NCBI GenBank assembly: GCA_013215375.1
Contig: JABSRB010000048.1
Coordinates: 1-40,081, forward strand
Length of the DNA: 40,081 nt
Direction: 5' to 3'
From: Oceanospirillaceae bacterium
GTDB taxonomy: Bacteria > Pseudomonadota > Gammaproteobacteria > Pseudomonadales > Balneatricaceae
The translations under genes and the position numbers were made by a program. This document shows positions 1 to 9,299 of the stretch, one piece after another; position 1 is the first letter of the stretch, and every line of letters starts with the position of its first letter. The notes below the pieces were generated by a model. It was not told where the DNA came from and made no database searches. It saw nothing but the letters and a program-made list of their open reading frames with translations.

Positions 1-216
1 TTAATTAAGAAGTTTTTTTGTGTTAAAGTCAATTTCGATTTATTGTAAATGTAGTTCAGGATTTATGAAATGTATATATTTCAAATATTTACTGTAAATG
101 TGATTGAATAGGATTCATAATTGCATTCAGTGTAGTATACACAGCACCAAATACAGTAGACCAATCAAATCATAACCGCTATTTTTAGTTCATAAGATAT
201 TTCATTTGTAATGATT

Positions 217-297
217 ATGAACGTAAGAAACTTTGTAAACGCAATTATACTGGTACTCGTGGTGGTCAATTTACCTCGGGGCTTTTTGTTGACGTAA
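217..297 (+). CDS. Leader peptide of branched-chain amino-acid (ilv-type) attenuator
   Basis: A 26-residue open frame whose residues 10-17 (codons at 244-267) read IILVLVVV: eight consecutive Ile, Leu or Val codons, with further Leu codons at residues 19, 24 and 25. This is the hallmark of the ilv and ivb leader peptides of enteric bacteria, where ribosome stalling on scarce Ile/Val/Leu-tRNA decides terminator formation. The stop codon lies 18 nt before a strong terminator whose 5' arm can pair alternatively with the last codons. No clear Shine-Dalgarno is visible before the ATG. No ilv gene follows: the next gene is on the other strand. It could be a chance frame, but the codon run plus the adjoining attenuator makes that unlikely. 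Confidence 0.6.
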   Translation: MNVRNFVNAIILVLVVVNLPRGFLLT

Positions 298-346
298 ACA
301 AATACAAAAAATAGACCCCCGCTTCGCAAGAACCGGGGGTTTTTTT
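277..346 (+). promoter_or_regulatory. ilv-type attenuator: antiterminator and Rho-independent terminator
   Basis: The terminator pairs ACCCCCG (315-321) with CGGGGGT (334-340), seven base pairs, followed by T340-T346. A competing antiterminator is visible: CGGGG (277-281) plus TTTTTG (283-288) can pair with CAAAAA (305-310) plus CCCCG (317-321), which uses up the 5' arm of the terminator. The left strand lies inside the last codons of the leader peptide, so ribosome position would control it. From memory, the E. coli ilvGMEDA attenuator terminator has the same CCCCCG/CGGGGG stem and T-run. No gene in the same orientation lies downstream. Confidence 0.72.
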
Positions 347-370
347 ACGTCCATGGATGGACTGTCAGGA

Positions 371-577
371 TTTTTGTTCCTGACAAATCTCAAGTTCTCA
401 CATCCATGTGAGCTAAGCCAAAGAGCGTATATGTTCAGGATGAACGGTCAGCTTTTTTGTTCCCGACAAAACCTAAGTACCTACTTCCCTGTAGGAAAAA
501 CGTAAGTGACGCGGCGTTATTTTGTTCCCGACAAATCACAAGTACTCACGTCCGTGTGAACAATACTAAAGAGCGCT
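371..577. repeat. Three tandem copies of a two-hairpin repeat
   Basis: Three imperfect units each carry TTTGTTCCYGACAAA (373-387, 456-470, 521-535), a 5-bp stem with 5-nt loop. Ten nucleotides after the first and third copies, and nine after the second, comes a second small hairpin with a TCC-containing loop: CTCACATCCATGTGAG (397-412), CCTACTTCCCTGTAGG (480-495) and CTCACGTCCGTGTGAA (545-560). The first and third units end in a shared AAAGAGCG. Unit spacing is 83 and 65 bp. The second hairpin varies by compensating changes (CTCAC/GTGAG versus CCTAC/GTAGG), suggesting that structure is conserved. It lies between the attenuator and the 3' end of the NYN gene. Confidence 0.7.
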
Positions 578-585
578 AGTTTTTG

Positions 586-1059
586 TTAAATTAAATCCGC
601 CATCAGAATTTCTCGATGTGTATCAGTACAGTCCATTAATGTTTTGGCAGTGAGCTTAGTCACTGAGTGCACTTGAGTGATGACGTTTTTATGTTTGGCT
701 ACATGTTCTAGCAATATAGAAAAATCCCCATCCCCTGAAAGTAAAATTATTTTATCGACAACTGGTGCTTGCTCCATAATATCAATGGTGATGCCAACAT
801 CCCAGTCGCCTTTAGCGCTGCCATCTGCTCGCTGAATATAAGGTTTCAGTTTTACATTAAAGCCAATATGACGCAATGCCGCTTGAAACTTTTGCTGTCC
901 AGTATCGTTGCTATCTATCGCATAGGCGGTAGCGTTAACTATGTCATGATTTTTAGAGCAATCACGCCAAAATTTACGGTAGTCAAAAGAGCGATTATAA
1001 ATGGCTTTAGTGGTGTAATAGATATTCTGTACATCTACAAATATGGCTGTTTTATGCAT
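586..1059 (-). CDS. NYN/PIN-domain (LabA/DUF88-like) protein, putative RNase
   Basis: A 157-residue protein starting MHKTAIFVDVQN. The acidic cluster pattern is that of the NYN branch of PIN-fold nucleases: FVDVQN at residues 7-12, KGDWDVGITID in the middle, and LLSGDGDFSILL near the end. These Asp residues would hold a metal ion. The family includes LabA-like proteins and is generally taken to cleave RNA, though many members are untested. The frame stays open 44 codons upstream (to 1191), but that part is low-complexity, lacks family resemblance and would overlap the divergent gene, so the ATG at 1059 is preferred. No strong Shine-Dalgarno is visible. It is divergent from the AlkC gene with about 100 bp between start codons. 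Confidence 0.82.
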   Translation of the reverse strand: MHKTAIFVDVQNIYYTTKAIYNRSFDYRKFWRDCSKNHDIVNATAYAIDSNDTGQQKFQAALRHIGFNVKLKPYIQRADGSAKGDWDVGITIDIMEQAPVVDKIILLSGDGDFSILLEHVAKHKNVITQVHSVTKLTAKTLMDCTDTHREILMADLI

Positions 1060-1162
1060 GATAGTTTCAGTTTGTCGATTATTAGAAAAAGTTAATTGAT
1101 CCTGACATGATCTGTCTTTGTGGTGGAATATACTAAAAATATTTGGGATGTAATAGATTACG

Positions 1163-2263
1163 ATGAAAAATTCTTTGAATAAAAGTGCCATTGAACGTAT
1201 TGGAAATAGTTTTGCAGCTGCTTGGCCTGATTTCTCCGTGGATGTATTTACTGCTCAAGCCACTGAAGGTGTTGATGGCTTAGAGCTTAAAATGCGGGTT
1301 AACGCTATTATAGAGGTTTTGGCTCAACATCTGCCTGATGATTTTGAGATGTGCGTTCCTATCTTGTACAAAGTTAAAGATGTTTGGATTAAGGGGGATA
1401 CAGCGGATGCATATCAAGTTTTTGCCGCTTGGCCTGTCATTGATTATGTCGCAGTTTATGGCGTTAATAGACCCGATTTGGCGCTGCCATTATTAAAACA
1501 TTTAACATCGCTTTTTTCCGCTGAATTTGCAATAAGGCCTTTTATCGAAGCGCATCCCCAGCTGTGTCATACCTTTTTCACCCGTTGGATTGTTGATCCC
1601 GATGAACATGTCAGAAGGCTGGTATCTGAAGGAACAAGGCCTAGGCTGCCATGGGCTAGCAAGCTTGCTATTTTTATCGAGAATCCTAGTCTTAATACAG
1701 TGCTCTTAGCGCAATTAAAAGATGACTCAAGTTTGTATGTTAGACGCTCAGTGGCAAATCACCTAAATGACATCGCTAAAGATCATCCTGAAGTTGTATT
1801 AGATCTTTGTGAGAGCTGGATTAAAAATGCCAATGAGCAAGTAAAGTGGCTGATTAAACATGCCACAAGAGGATTGGTGAAGCAGGGCAATAAACGGGTC
1901 TACCCACTGTTAGGTTATACGCCAGATCCCTGTATTGAGAAAGTAGTGTTGGATATTCAATGTAAACAAATAGATCTTGGGCAGAGGTTGCAGTTTAAAG
2001 TCAGCATTTGCTCTGGGGCTATCAGTTCACAAAACATGGTAGTAGATTACGCGATAGGTTTTATGAAGGCTAATGGGGTTTGTCGAGATAAGGTGTTCAA
2101 GCTAAAAAATATAACCATCAGCCAAAAGCAAACCTTGGTGCTTGATAAGTCACATCTACTTAAGGCGATTACAACCAGGCGCTATTATAGTGGTGTACAG
2201 ACTTTGAAAATTTTGATCAATGGCGTGGAAGTTGCCAAGTCAAAGTTTGAATTAAGTTGTTAG
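1163..2263 (+). CDS. alkC: AlkC-type DNA alkylation-repair glycosylase
   Basis: A 366-residue HEAT-repeat protein of the AlkC branch of the AlkC/AlkD superfamily, which removes cationic alkylated bases such as 3-methyladenine and 3-methylcytosine without flipping them out. Helical repeats run to about residue 250, including EHVRRLVSEGTRPRLPW (148-164) and LYVRRSVANHLNDIAKDHP (191-209). Glu121, Trp164 and Asp203 fall where I recall the active-site residues of characterised AlkC. The C-terminal ~100 residues are beta-rich and match the Ig-like domain of the longer AlkC subgroup, which contacts the DNA backbone. The gene stands alone and ends at a hairpin shared with the convergent ABC permease gene. 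Confidence 0.85.
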   Translation: MKNSLNKSAIERIGNSFAAAWPDFSVDVFTAQATEGVDGLELKMRVNAIIEVLAQHLPDDFEMCVPILYKVKDVWIKGDTADAYQVFAAWPVIDYVAVYGVNRPDLALPLLKHLTSLFSAEFAIRPFIEAHPQLCHTFFTRWIVDPDEHVRRLVSEGTRPRLPWASKLAIFIENPSLNTVLLAQLKDDSSLYVRRSVANHLNDIAKDHPEVVLDLCESWIKNANEQVKWLIKHATRGLVKQGNKRVYPLLGYTPDPCIEKVVLDIQCKQIDLGQRLQFKVSICSGAISSQNMVVDYAIGFMKANGVCRDKVFKLKNITISQKQTLVLDKSHLLKAITTRRYYSGVQTLKILINGVEVAKSKFELSC

Positions 2264-2268
2264 TAGTA

Positions 2269-2299
2269 GACTCAGGGCCTTTGTCTCAGGCCTTGAGTC
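2269..2299. terminator. Hairpin between convergent alkC and permease genes
   Basis: GACTCAGGGCC (2269-2279) pairs with GGCCTTGAGTC (2289-2299), eleven pairs with one G-U and a 9-nt loop. Neither side has a clear T-run, so it may protect 3' ends as much as terminate. Confidence 0.6.
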
Positions 2300-2307
2300 A
2301 ATTAGCG

Positions 2308-2991
2308 TTAGCGAGTAACTAAAGCGTATTTCTTTTCGGCTTTGCCAATTAAAATCGTAATGATGTAGTTGAGCAGCAGATAAAATGAGCCGGCTATGAT
2401 AATAGGCTCAAAGGGGCTGAAGTACTCTGAAGCTATTTCCTTGTAAACACCAGTCATGTCCATGATGGTAATGGTGCTCGCCAGTGAGGTTGACTTCACC
2501 ATCAGGATTACTTCATTACCATAACCTGGTAGCGCTTGGCGCATGGCCAACGGGAAGGTGATGCGTTTAAACAATTGCAGCGCATTCATGCCACAGGCTT
2601 TACCGGCTTCTAATAATCCTACTGATACCGATAAAATACCACCGCGTATAATCTCGCTAGTGTAGGCGCCTGTATTCAGAGTGAGTGACAAGATGGCACA
2701 GAACCAAGGTTCTTTGAAAAAATACCAGAGACCGACTGCGTCCAGCTCATCTCTAAATTGGCCAGAGCCATAATAGATTAAAAACATTTGAATGAGTAGC
2801 GGGGTGGATCTAAAAATATAAACAAACAGGTAAGCCGGTTTGTTGAGGAGGCTGTGTTGACTGAGGCGGCCAAGTGCCACAATAACGGCAAGAAAAAAGC
2901 CGAAGAATAGTGAAATGCTAACCAGAGCAAGTGTTACAGGAAGTGCCTGTGCAATTGCCGGTATAGATTCTTTAATTATATCAATATCCAT
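2308..2991 (-). CDS. Polar amino-acid ABC transporter permease (HisM/ArtM/OccM type)
   Basis: A 227-residue inner-membrane permease of the His/Glu/Gln/Arg/opine (PAAT) family. It has about five hydrophobic segments, an N-terminal LPVTLALVSISLFFGF segment and the EAA loop EAGKACGMNALQLFKRITFPLAMRQALPGYGNE around residues 127-160, which docks to the ATPase. Its ATG at 2991 lies 1 nt beyond the stop codon of the upstream permease, behind AAGGAG with an 8-nt spacer, so the two are translationally coupled. It forms the heterodimeric membrane channel with the next gene. The substrate cannot be read from sequence: basic amino acids, opines or an N-acylated amino acid are all possible. Confidence 0.88.
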   Translation of the reverse strand: MDIDIIKESIPAIAQALPVTLALVSISLFFGFFLAVIVALGRLSQHSLLNKPAYLFVYIFRSTPLLIQMFLIYYGSGQFRDELDAVGLWYFFKEPWFCAILSLTLNTGAYTSEIIRGGILSVSVGLLEAGKACGMNALQLFKRITFPLAMRQALPGYGNEVILMVKSTSLASTITIMDMTGVYKEIASEYFSPFEPIIIAGSFYLLLNYIITILIGKAEKKYALVTR

Positions 2992-2992
2992 G

Positions 2993-3703
2993 TTATGAGC
3001 TCCTTACGCCACGATTAGCCCATTTTTCAATGGATAGATAACCTTTATCTGAAAGTGATGCCAAGATAAGGAACAAAATAAGTCCGGTGAGGAAAAAGGT
3101 AAAAGGTTGCTTTTCACTGCCCGCGCCTATTTGGGCGATACGAACAATTTCAGCGAGACCTATAACAGAGATCAATGATGTCTCTTTAAGGGTTAGCTGC
3201 CAAACGTTGCCAAGTCCTGGCAGCGCATAACGCACTACTTGTGGAAATAAAATGCGTCGAAATCTGGTGGCTGTGTTCATGCCGACTGCTTTAGCGGCTT
3301 CAATAGTGCCCGTTGGTACCGCAAGTACGGCGCCGCGAATTACTTCAGTGGAGTAAGCGCCTGAACTTAAGCCTATGCATACCACGCCCATCAAAAACAC
3401 TGGAAGTTCTATATAATCAGAATAATTAAATACTCCTTTAGCGACAGACATTAGCAGCGTATTGCCACCGTAAAAAACTAGATAGATCACCAGTAATTCA
3501 GGTATGCCGCGGACAATGGTGGTGTAGCCATTGGCGAGTGCTTGAAGTGATTTGTAGCTACTTAGTTTCATTGTAGTAGCGCCTACTGCCAGCACTATAC
3601 CAAACCCGAAAGAGCAAATAGCGACGCTGATGGTCATTAAAGTGCCGTAGAAGAACTCATCTCCCCAGCCGTTTGCGCCCCAGCTTAAAATAGTTAAATC
3701 CAA
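2993..3703 (-). CDS. Polar amino-acid ABC transporter permease (HisQ/OccQ type)
   Basis: A 236-residue partner permease with five to six hydrophobic segments and an EAA loop (TIEAAKAVGMNTATRFRRILFPQVVRYALPGLGN, about residues 131-164). The start is a TTG at 3703, preceded by AGG with a 7-nt spacer. No ATG gives a full-length family protein. It sits about 105 bp after the binding-protein gene, with a strong hairpin in the gap. Order on this strand is binding protein, HisQ-like, HisM-like; the ATPase gene is divergent. Confidence 0.87.
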   Translation of the reverse strand: MDLTILSWGANGWGDEFFYGTLMTISVAICSFGFGIVLAVGATTMKLSSYKSLQALANGYTTIVRGIPELLVIYLVFYGGNTLLMSVAKGVFNYSDYIELPVFLMGVVCIGLSSGAYSTEVIRGAVLAVPTGTIEAAKAVGMNTATRFRRILFPQVVRYALPGLGNVWQLTLKETSLISVIGLAEIVRIAQIGAGSEKQPFTFFLTGLILFLILASLSDKGYLSIEKWANRGVRSS

Positions 3704-3765
3704 AGTAATACCTGATTGAAAAATAAAAATGGTTAAAGAGTAGTAATAGCTAGACCAAGATGAAG

Positions 3766-3791
3766 AAGCAGGTCGCTATAGCAACCTGCTT
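3766..3791 (-). terminator. Intercistronic hairpin between binding-protein and permease genes
   Basis: AAGCAGGT (3766-3773) pairs with ACCTGCTT (3784-3791), and the 10-nt interior contains GCTATAGC, which can extend the helix. There is no T-run on the minus strand. A hairpin at this place usually stabilises the upstream mRNA or attenuates read-through, giving more periplasmic binding protein than permease. Confidence 0.6.
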
Positions 3792-3808
3792 ATGTTCAAA
3801 AATAGTAT

Positions 3809-4645
3809 CTATTTGGTAGAGGCGTCGAAACCGAACCATTTAGTCGCTATTTTAGAGACAGTACCGTCTTCGATCGCTGCATTAATAGCAACGCTGAATT
3901 TATCGGCAAGTACTTGATCATCCTTACGTAAGCCAAGACCTACGCCTTCGCCAAACGGTCCCTCTGAAAAGCCAGGGCCAATTGCCATAAAGTCTTCACC
4001 TTCTTCTTTTTGGAAAAGCGGGTGCCAGTAGCTCATCGCGGCAAAAGCGACGTCAACACGGCCTGATTGAAGATCTAAATCTAGCTGCTCTTGTGTTGCA
4101 TAAGTGCGGATAGTGGCATCATCTTTTAAGTATTCTTTCAAAAAGTTTAAGTGAATAGTGCCTTTTTGTACGCCGATGTTTTTGCCTTTAAGTGCCGCGA
4201 GTGTCGCATCAAGGGCTGTTTTTTCGCCAGCATCTAACTCAGCCAGTGAAATTTTGTCTGCTGCAACTATAAAGCTAGCCAGCTCGGAATCTTTGTTTAC
4301 AACAAAAACAGCGGGGCTAGATGCATAAGAGCGTGAGAAAGTGATTTTCTTTTTGCGTTTATCTGTAATAGACATGCCAGCCATGATGACATCAAATTTA
4401 CCGGCTTGAAGAGATGGGATAATACCATCCCAAGCAGTTTGTTCCATGCTGCACTCAAGTTTAGCACGTTCACAAAGGTCTTTATAAAGATCGATTTCGA
4501 AGCCTTCTAGCTGTCCTGCACTGTTAAGAGCATTCCAAGGAGGATAGGCGCCTTCCGTTGCTATTCTAACAACATCTCCAGCAAACACTGTGTTGGATAA
4601 TAAAATTGTTGCAGCAATGGCTGCAGAGGCTAACGTTTTTTTCAT
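3809..4645 (-). CDS. Periplasmic amino-acid-binding protein of ABC transporter
   Basis: A 278-residue family 3 solute-binding protein (LAO/HisJ/OccT type). The N-terminus MKKTLASAAIAATILLSNTVFA is a signal peptide with likely cleavage after residue 22, followed by GDVVRIATEGAYPPWN, the typical first strand and ligand loop. GFEIDLYKDL, DGIIPSLQAGKFDVIMAGMSIT and IGVQKGTIH are conserved family segments, and Arg and Asp of the ligand pocket are present. The start is ATG 4645 because translation from the upstream in-frame ATG (4705) would bury the signal peptide. Ligand specificity is not determinable; the resemblance to the basic amino acid and opine group is general. Confidence 0.9.
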   Translation of the reverse strand: MKKTLASAAIAATILLSNTVFAGDVVRIATEGAYPPWNALNSAGQLEGFEIDLYKDLCERAKLECSMEQTAWDGIIPSLQAGKFDVIMAGMSITDKRKKKITFSRSYASSPAVFVVNKDSELASFIVAADKISLAELDAGEKTALDATLAALKGKNIGVQKGTIHLNFLKEYLKDDATIRTYATQEQLDLDLQSGRVDVAFAAMSYWHPLFQKEEGEDFMAIGPGFSEGPFGEGVGLGLRKDDQVLADKFSVAINAAIEDGTVSKIATKWFGFDASTK

Positions 4646-4998
4646 TATTTTAATCCATCTATTAATTGTTGTTATAATTTGTATGCATTTTTCGCTTTTA
4701 AACAAAAGAGCAGTGCATAGACAAATATATTCAGGGCCTATATTACATTCATTAGATGGGGCTCGATACGGCCTTTACAGCCAATTTTTTAAAAATAGCG
4801 ACATTTATTTAGACAATTGTGCATGCATTGACCTGTTTGTAATAAGGGCTATGATAATCTCCATTTTATATTTAATAATGCGTGTTAATGAGGTTGGCAA
4901 GACTAGATTTGTCAGGCCTCAAAAGTTACGCTAAGCATATTATATCCATTCCAAAAGAGAGCTTCATGCACTGGGCTCTTGTTATTATGAGCCTAAAC
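4646..4998. other. Divergent control region of the ABC transporter
   Basis: About 350 bp, AT-rich, between the binding-protein gene (leftward) and the ATPase gene (rightward). It must hold both promoters. I see a palindromic TGCATGCA near 4822, but no convincing ArgR box or other named operator. The downstream end (4882-4998) is an in-frame extension of the ATPase frame that does not look like protein of that family. Confidence 0.45.
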
Positions 4999-5772
4999 AT
5001 GTCAGATAAAAATATAGCAATTAATGTCAGTAATATTCATAAAAGCTTTGGTGATCTAGAAGTACTGAAAGGGATTGATTTGCAGGCGAGAAAAGGTCAG
5101 GTCATTTCAATTATAGGTTCTAGCGGATCGGGGAAAAGCACCTTTTTAAGGTGTATTAATATGCTTGAAAACCCTACCCAAGGTGAAATTGAAATAAGCG
5201 GAGAGAAACTTAAGCTATCACGTAATAAAGAAGGCGACTTACAGGCCAGTGATAGTAAGCAGTTAGAGCAAGTTAGGCAAAAATTAGGTTTTGTTTTTCA
5301 AAATTTTAATCTATGGCCGCACATGACAGTACTTGAAAATATCATTGAGGGGCCGGTGCAGGTCCTGAAAAAAAGCCGCGCAGAAGCTATCGCCTATGCA
5401 GAGGAATTAATGGCTAAGGTCGGTCTGACTGACAAACGAGATGTGTATCCAGCAATGTTATCGGGTGGACAGCAACAGAGGGTATCAATAGCACGTGCAT
5501 TGGCTATGGACCCTGAAGTAATGTTGTTTGATGAGCCTACCTCCGCCTTAGATCCTGAGTTGGTTGGGGAAGTATTAAAGGTGATGCGCGATTTGGCAAA
5601 AGAGGGTAGAACTATGTTAATAGTGACCCATGAGATGAAATTTGCGCGTGAGGTTTCAAACAAGGTGATGTTTTTGCATCAAGGTAAAGTTGAGGAGTTT
5701 GGGACACCTGAAGAAGTGTTTGATAATCCTAAATCTGAGCGTTGCAAGGCGTTTTTGTCTTCGGTATTTTAA
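4999..5772 (+). CDS. Polar amino-acid ABC transporter ATPase (HisP/OccP type)
   Basis: A 257-residue cytoplasmic ATPase of the PAAT family. Walker [10 protein letters not shown] is at residues 40-48, the Q-loop is [12 protein letters not shown], the signature LSGGQQQR, Walker [15 protein letters not shown], and the switch His lies in VTHEM. It would energise the two permeases encoded on the opposite strand. The start at ATG 4999 gives the usual [18 protein letters not shown] opening; in-frame ATGs at 4987 and 4966 are alternatives, and AGAGAG before 4966 is the only weak Shine-Dalgarno. Splitting the ATPase from the rest of the transporter across a divergent promoter is less common than a single operon. 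Confidence 0.88.
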   Translation: MSDKNIAINVSNIHKSFGDLEVLKGIDLQARKGQVISIIGSSGSGKSTFLRCINMLENPTQGEIEISGEKLKLSRNKEGDLQASDSKQLEQVRQKLGFVFQNFNLWPHMTVLENIIEGPVQVLKKSRAEAIAYAEELMAKVGLTDKRDVYPAMLSGGQQQRVSIARALAMDPEVMLFDEPTSALDPELVGEVLKVMRDLAKEGRTMLIVTHEMKFAREVSNKVMFLHQGKVEEFGTPEEVFDNPKSERCKAFLSSVF

Positions 5773-5852
5773 ACATCCTCTTTTTGAATCGCCATTATTA
5801 ATGCAGTATTTTCATAGTACTCGTTAATCATCTAAATTTTACAGGTATTGAT

Positions 5853-6965
5853 GTGTCCCATTACGTTGAAAAAATTTCTTTAAAATCCCCGAGTCCTGGT
5901 ACTACTAGATTTTTAACGGTGCATCGTTTTATCAGCGAGCACGGTGGTCCCAAAGTCTATTTACAAGCTGCCTTGCATGCAGATGAATGGCCTGGGCTAA
6001 TTACGCTGCAGCACTTGTTAGCACAGCTGATTGATTTAGACGCCAAAGGTTTGCTTAAGGGCGAAATTATATTGGTTCCCTATGCCAATCCTATTGGTAT
6101 GGATCAGAGTATCAATGGCACTTTATTAGGGCGTCACTCTTTTAGTGGCGAAGGTAACTTTAATCGCAATTGGCCAGATTTATCTGCGGTTGCCTTAAAA
6201 GCGTTAGAGACAGAAAATCCCAGTGTAGACAATGTAAAAATGGCACTGTTGCAGGCCGTTAAATCGCTAGTGTCGGTGACACCGTTGCAACAGCTGAAGA
6301 AAACATTGCTGTCGTTATCTATTGATGCGGACATCGTGTTGGATCTTCACTGTGATTCCCAGGCGCTATTGCATCTTTATAGTAATTACCGACATGTAGA
6401 GCAGGCTAAAATCTTGGCCGAGCATTTACAAATACCTGTTTTGTTGCTTGAAGATGAGCCGGGCGGCTCGCCTTTTGATGCGGCGCATACTCTTCCTTGG
6501 ATAGCTGTAGAGAAGCAGCTTTTCCACAGCTGCTTTTCAGCAACAATAGAACTTAGAGGCGAAGCTGATGTGAATGATACTTTTGCGGCGCAAGATGCGC
6601 AGGGTATTTTGAGCTTCTTAGGGACGCAAGGAGTAGTGCTTGATGGCGATTATGTCGTTGAGCCTTTTGTGGTTACAACCACTGACCTCACAGCGGTGGA
6701 TGCAGTAGTGGCGCCAATAAGCGGTATTATTTGCTGGAAAGTACAGCTAGGTGATGTGGTAGAAAAAGGCCAGCTAATTGCCGAAGTTGTTGATTTGACA
6801 GCCGCAGCTCCGACGCAAGGGCGCACGGATGTATATAGCAGGACTACAGGGGTGTTATTTGCGCAGCGTGGTGCAAAGTTAGTCACTGAAGGTGATAATG
6901 TGGCAAAAATAGCGGGAAGTGAAGTGCTAGAGAATGTTGGCGGTGGAGGATTGCTCGCTCTCTAG
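5853..6965 (+). CDS. Succinylglutamate desuccinylase/aspartoacylase-family (M14) deacylase
   Basis: A 370-residue zinc hydrolase of the AstE/AspA branch of the M14 carboxypeptidase clan. The zinc ligands are visible as HADE (His42, Glu45) and His166 in VLDLHCD. NFNRNWPD (102-109) supplies the substrate-binding Arg, and Glu233 in ATIELRGEAD is the likely catalytic base. The C-terminal ~80 residues (PISGIICWKVQLGDVVEKGQL onward) form the beta-barrel cap of this family. It starts at GTG 5853, with AGG about 8 nt upstream. It follows the ABC ATPase on the same strand after 80 bp, which suggests that the imported compound is an N-acyl amino acid hydrolysed here. The exact substrate is unknown; DoeB, AstE and aspartoacylase are relatives with different substrates. 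Confidence 0.8.
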   Translation: MSHYVEKISLKSPSPGTTRFLTVHRFISEHGGPKVYLQAALHADEWPGLITLQHLLAQLIDLDAKGLLKGEIILVPYANPIGMDQSINGTLLGRHSFSGEGNFNRNWPDLSAVALKALETENPSVDNVKMALLQAVKSLVSVTPLQQLKKTLLSLSIDADIVLDLHCDSQALLHLYSNYRHVEQAKILAEHLQIPVLLLEDEPGGSPFDAAHTLPWIAVEKQLFHSCFSATIELRGEADVNDTFAAQDAQGILSFLGTQGVVLDGDYVVEPFVVTTTDLTAVDAVVAPISGIICWKVQLGDVVEKGQLIAEVVDLTAAAPTQGRTDVYSRTTGVLFAQRGAKLVTEGDNVAKIAGSEVLENVGGGGLLAL

Positions 6966-6986
6966 GAGCTGTGAGGTTAAGATAAA

Positions 6987-7013
6987 GCGCCAGCTGGCAG
7001 TAGCAGCTGGCGC
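6987..7013. terminator. Bidirectional hairpin between deacylase and purB
   Basis: GCGCCAGCT (6987-6995) pairs perfectly with AGCTGGCGC (7005-7013) around a 9-nt loop, between the convergent 3' ends of the two genes. There is no long T-run on either side. Confidence 0.65.
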
Positions 7014-7020
7014 AATGTGG

Positions 7021-8595
<1,575 letters not shown>

Positions 8596-9267
8596 TTACC
8601 GAGAGGCTAATATTTTTTCTACACTCTGTTTTAGTCGAGATTTAAAAAACAGTAAATGCCAGCGTTTTCCGCCAACTTGACGCCAAAGAATAGCAGCGCG
8701 AATACCTGCTAGTAACAGCGCGCGCACCTTTGCAGCGTTTTCTTTGTTTTGTAAATGTCGCGGGTCACCTTGCACTTTGATTCTAAAACTAAAGGTGCTG
8801 ATGGTATCTTGATACAAACCATCCAAACCCGCAATGATATTACTGTGGGTGCGGTTGCCTTTTGATTCGCTGTCTTGCCCGTCGATAGGATAAAATTTAT
8901 CTGCTTTTATGATTAGCGCTTCAAGGCGTTGTGCCATTAGCGATAACATCTTATCGTTATTGGCTAGTTTCTGTTGCAGCATAATCATCGATAAAACGTA
9001 GTTAGTGATATTTGCGCTATTGCCCTTTTTACGTTTATCAAGCGTGTGTAATAGCGCGTTAAATCCTAGTCCGAGACTGTTAGTTAACTGTTGCTTACCG
9101 CCAAAAACTTGCTCAGTATTATCTGGATTGAGCTGAAACAAACTATTGATAGAAATTTCAAAATTGCTCTGGGCCATCATGCCCTTATTGGCAATTTGGT
9201 CCACCAGAGATGCTGCTTGAAACATAGCGGCTATCGCAATAGCCTGTTCATCTTGATTTCTAGACAT
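8596..9267 (-). CDS. hflD: HflD homologue (high frequency of lysogenization protein)
   Basis: A 223-residue, mostly helical protein. It matches the HflD pattern: N-terminal AIAAMFQAASLVDQIANKG, then SLFQLNPDNTEQVFGG, and C-terminal KVRALLLAGIRAAILWRQVGGKRWHLLFFKSRL. In E. coli HflD is a peripheral membrane protein that sequesters lambda CII; its normal cell role is unclear. It starts 32 nt after the mnmA stop, in the usual mnmA-hflD-purB order. The start at ATG 9267 fits the family's short N-terminal lead. Confidence 0.93.
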   Translation of the reverse strand: MSRNQDEQAIAIAAMFQAASLVDQIANKGMMAQSNFEISINSLFQLNPDNTEQVFGGKQQLTNSLGLGFNALLHTLDKRKKGNSANITNYVLSMIMLQQKLANNDKMLSLMAQRLEALIIKADKFYPIDGQDSESKGNRTHSNIIAGLDGLYQDTISTFSFRIKVQGDPRHLQNKENAAKVRALLLAGIRAAILWRQVGGKRWHLLFFKSRLKQSVEKILASR

Positions 9268-9299
9268 ACAAATTCATACCGTCACTGGACTTGAAAAAA

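Noticed and set aside
131-143. GTATAC core near the window start as another GntR site
   Set aside because: The flanks do not give the TTGTATACAA palindrome and no purine gene is near.
4710-4830. ArgR-like boxes in the divergent transporter region
   Set aside because: TGCAT and ATTCA half-sites are present but with wrong spacing, so no 18-bp ARG box can be assembled.
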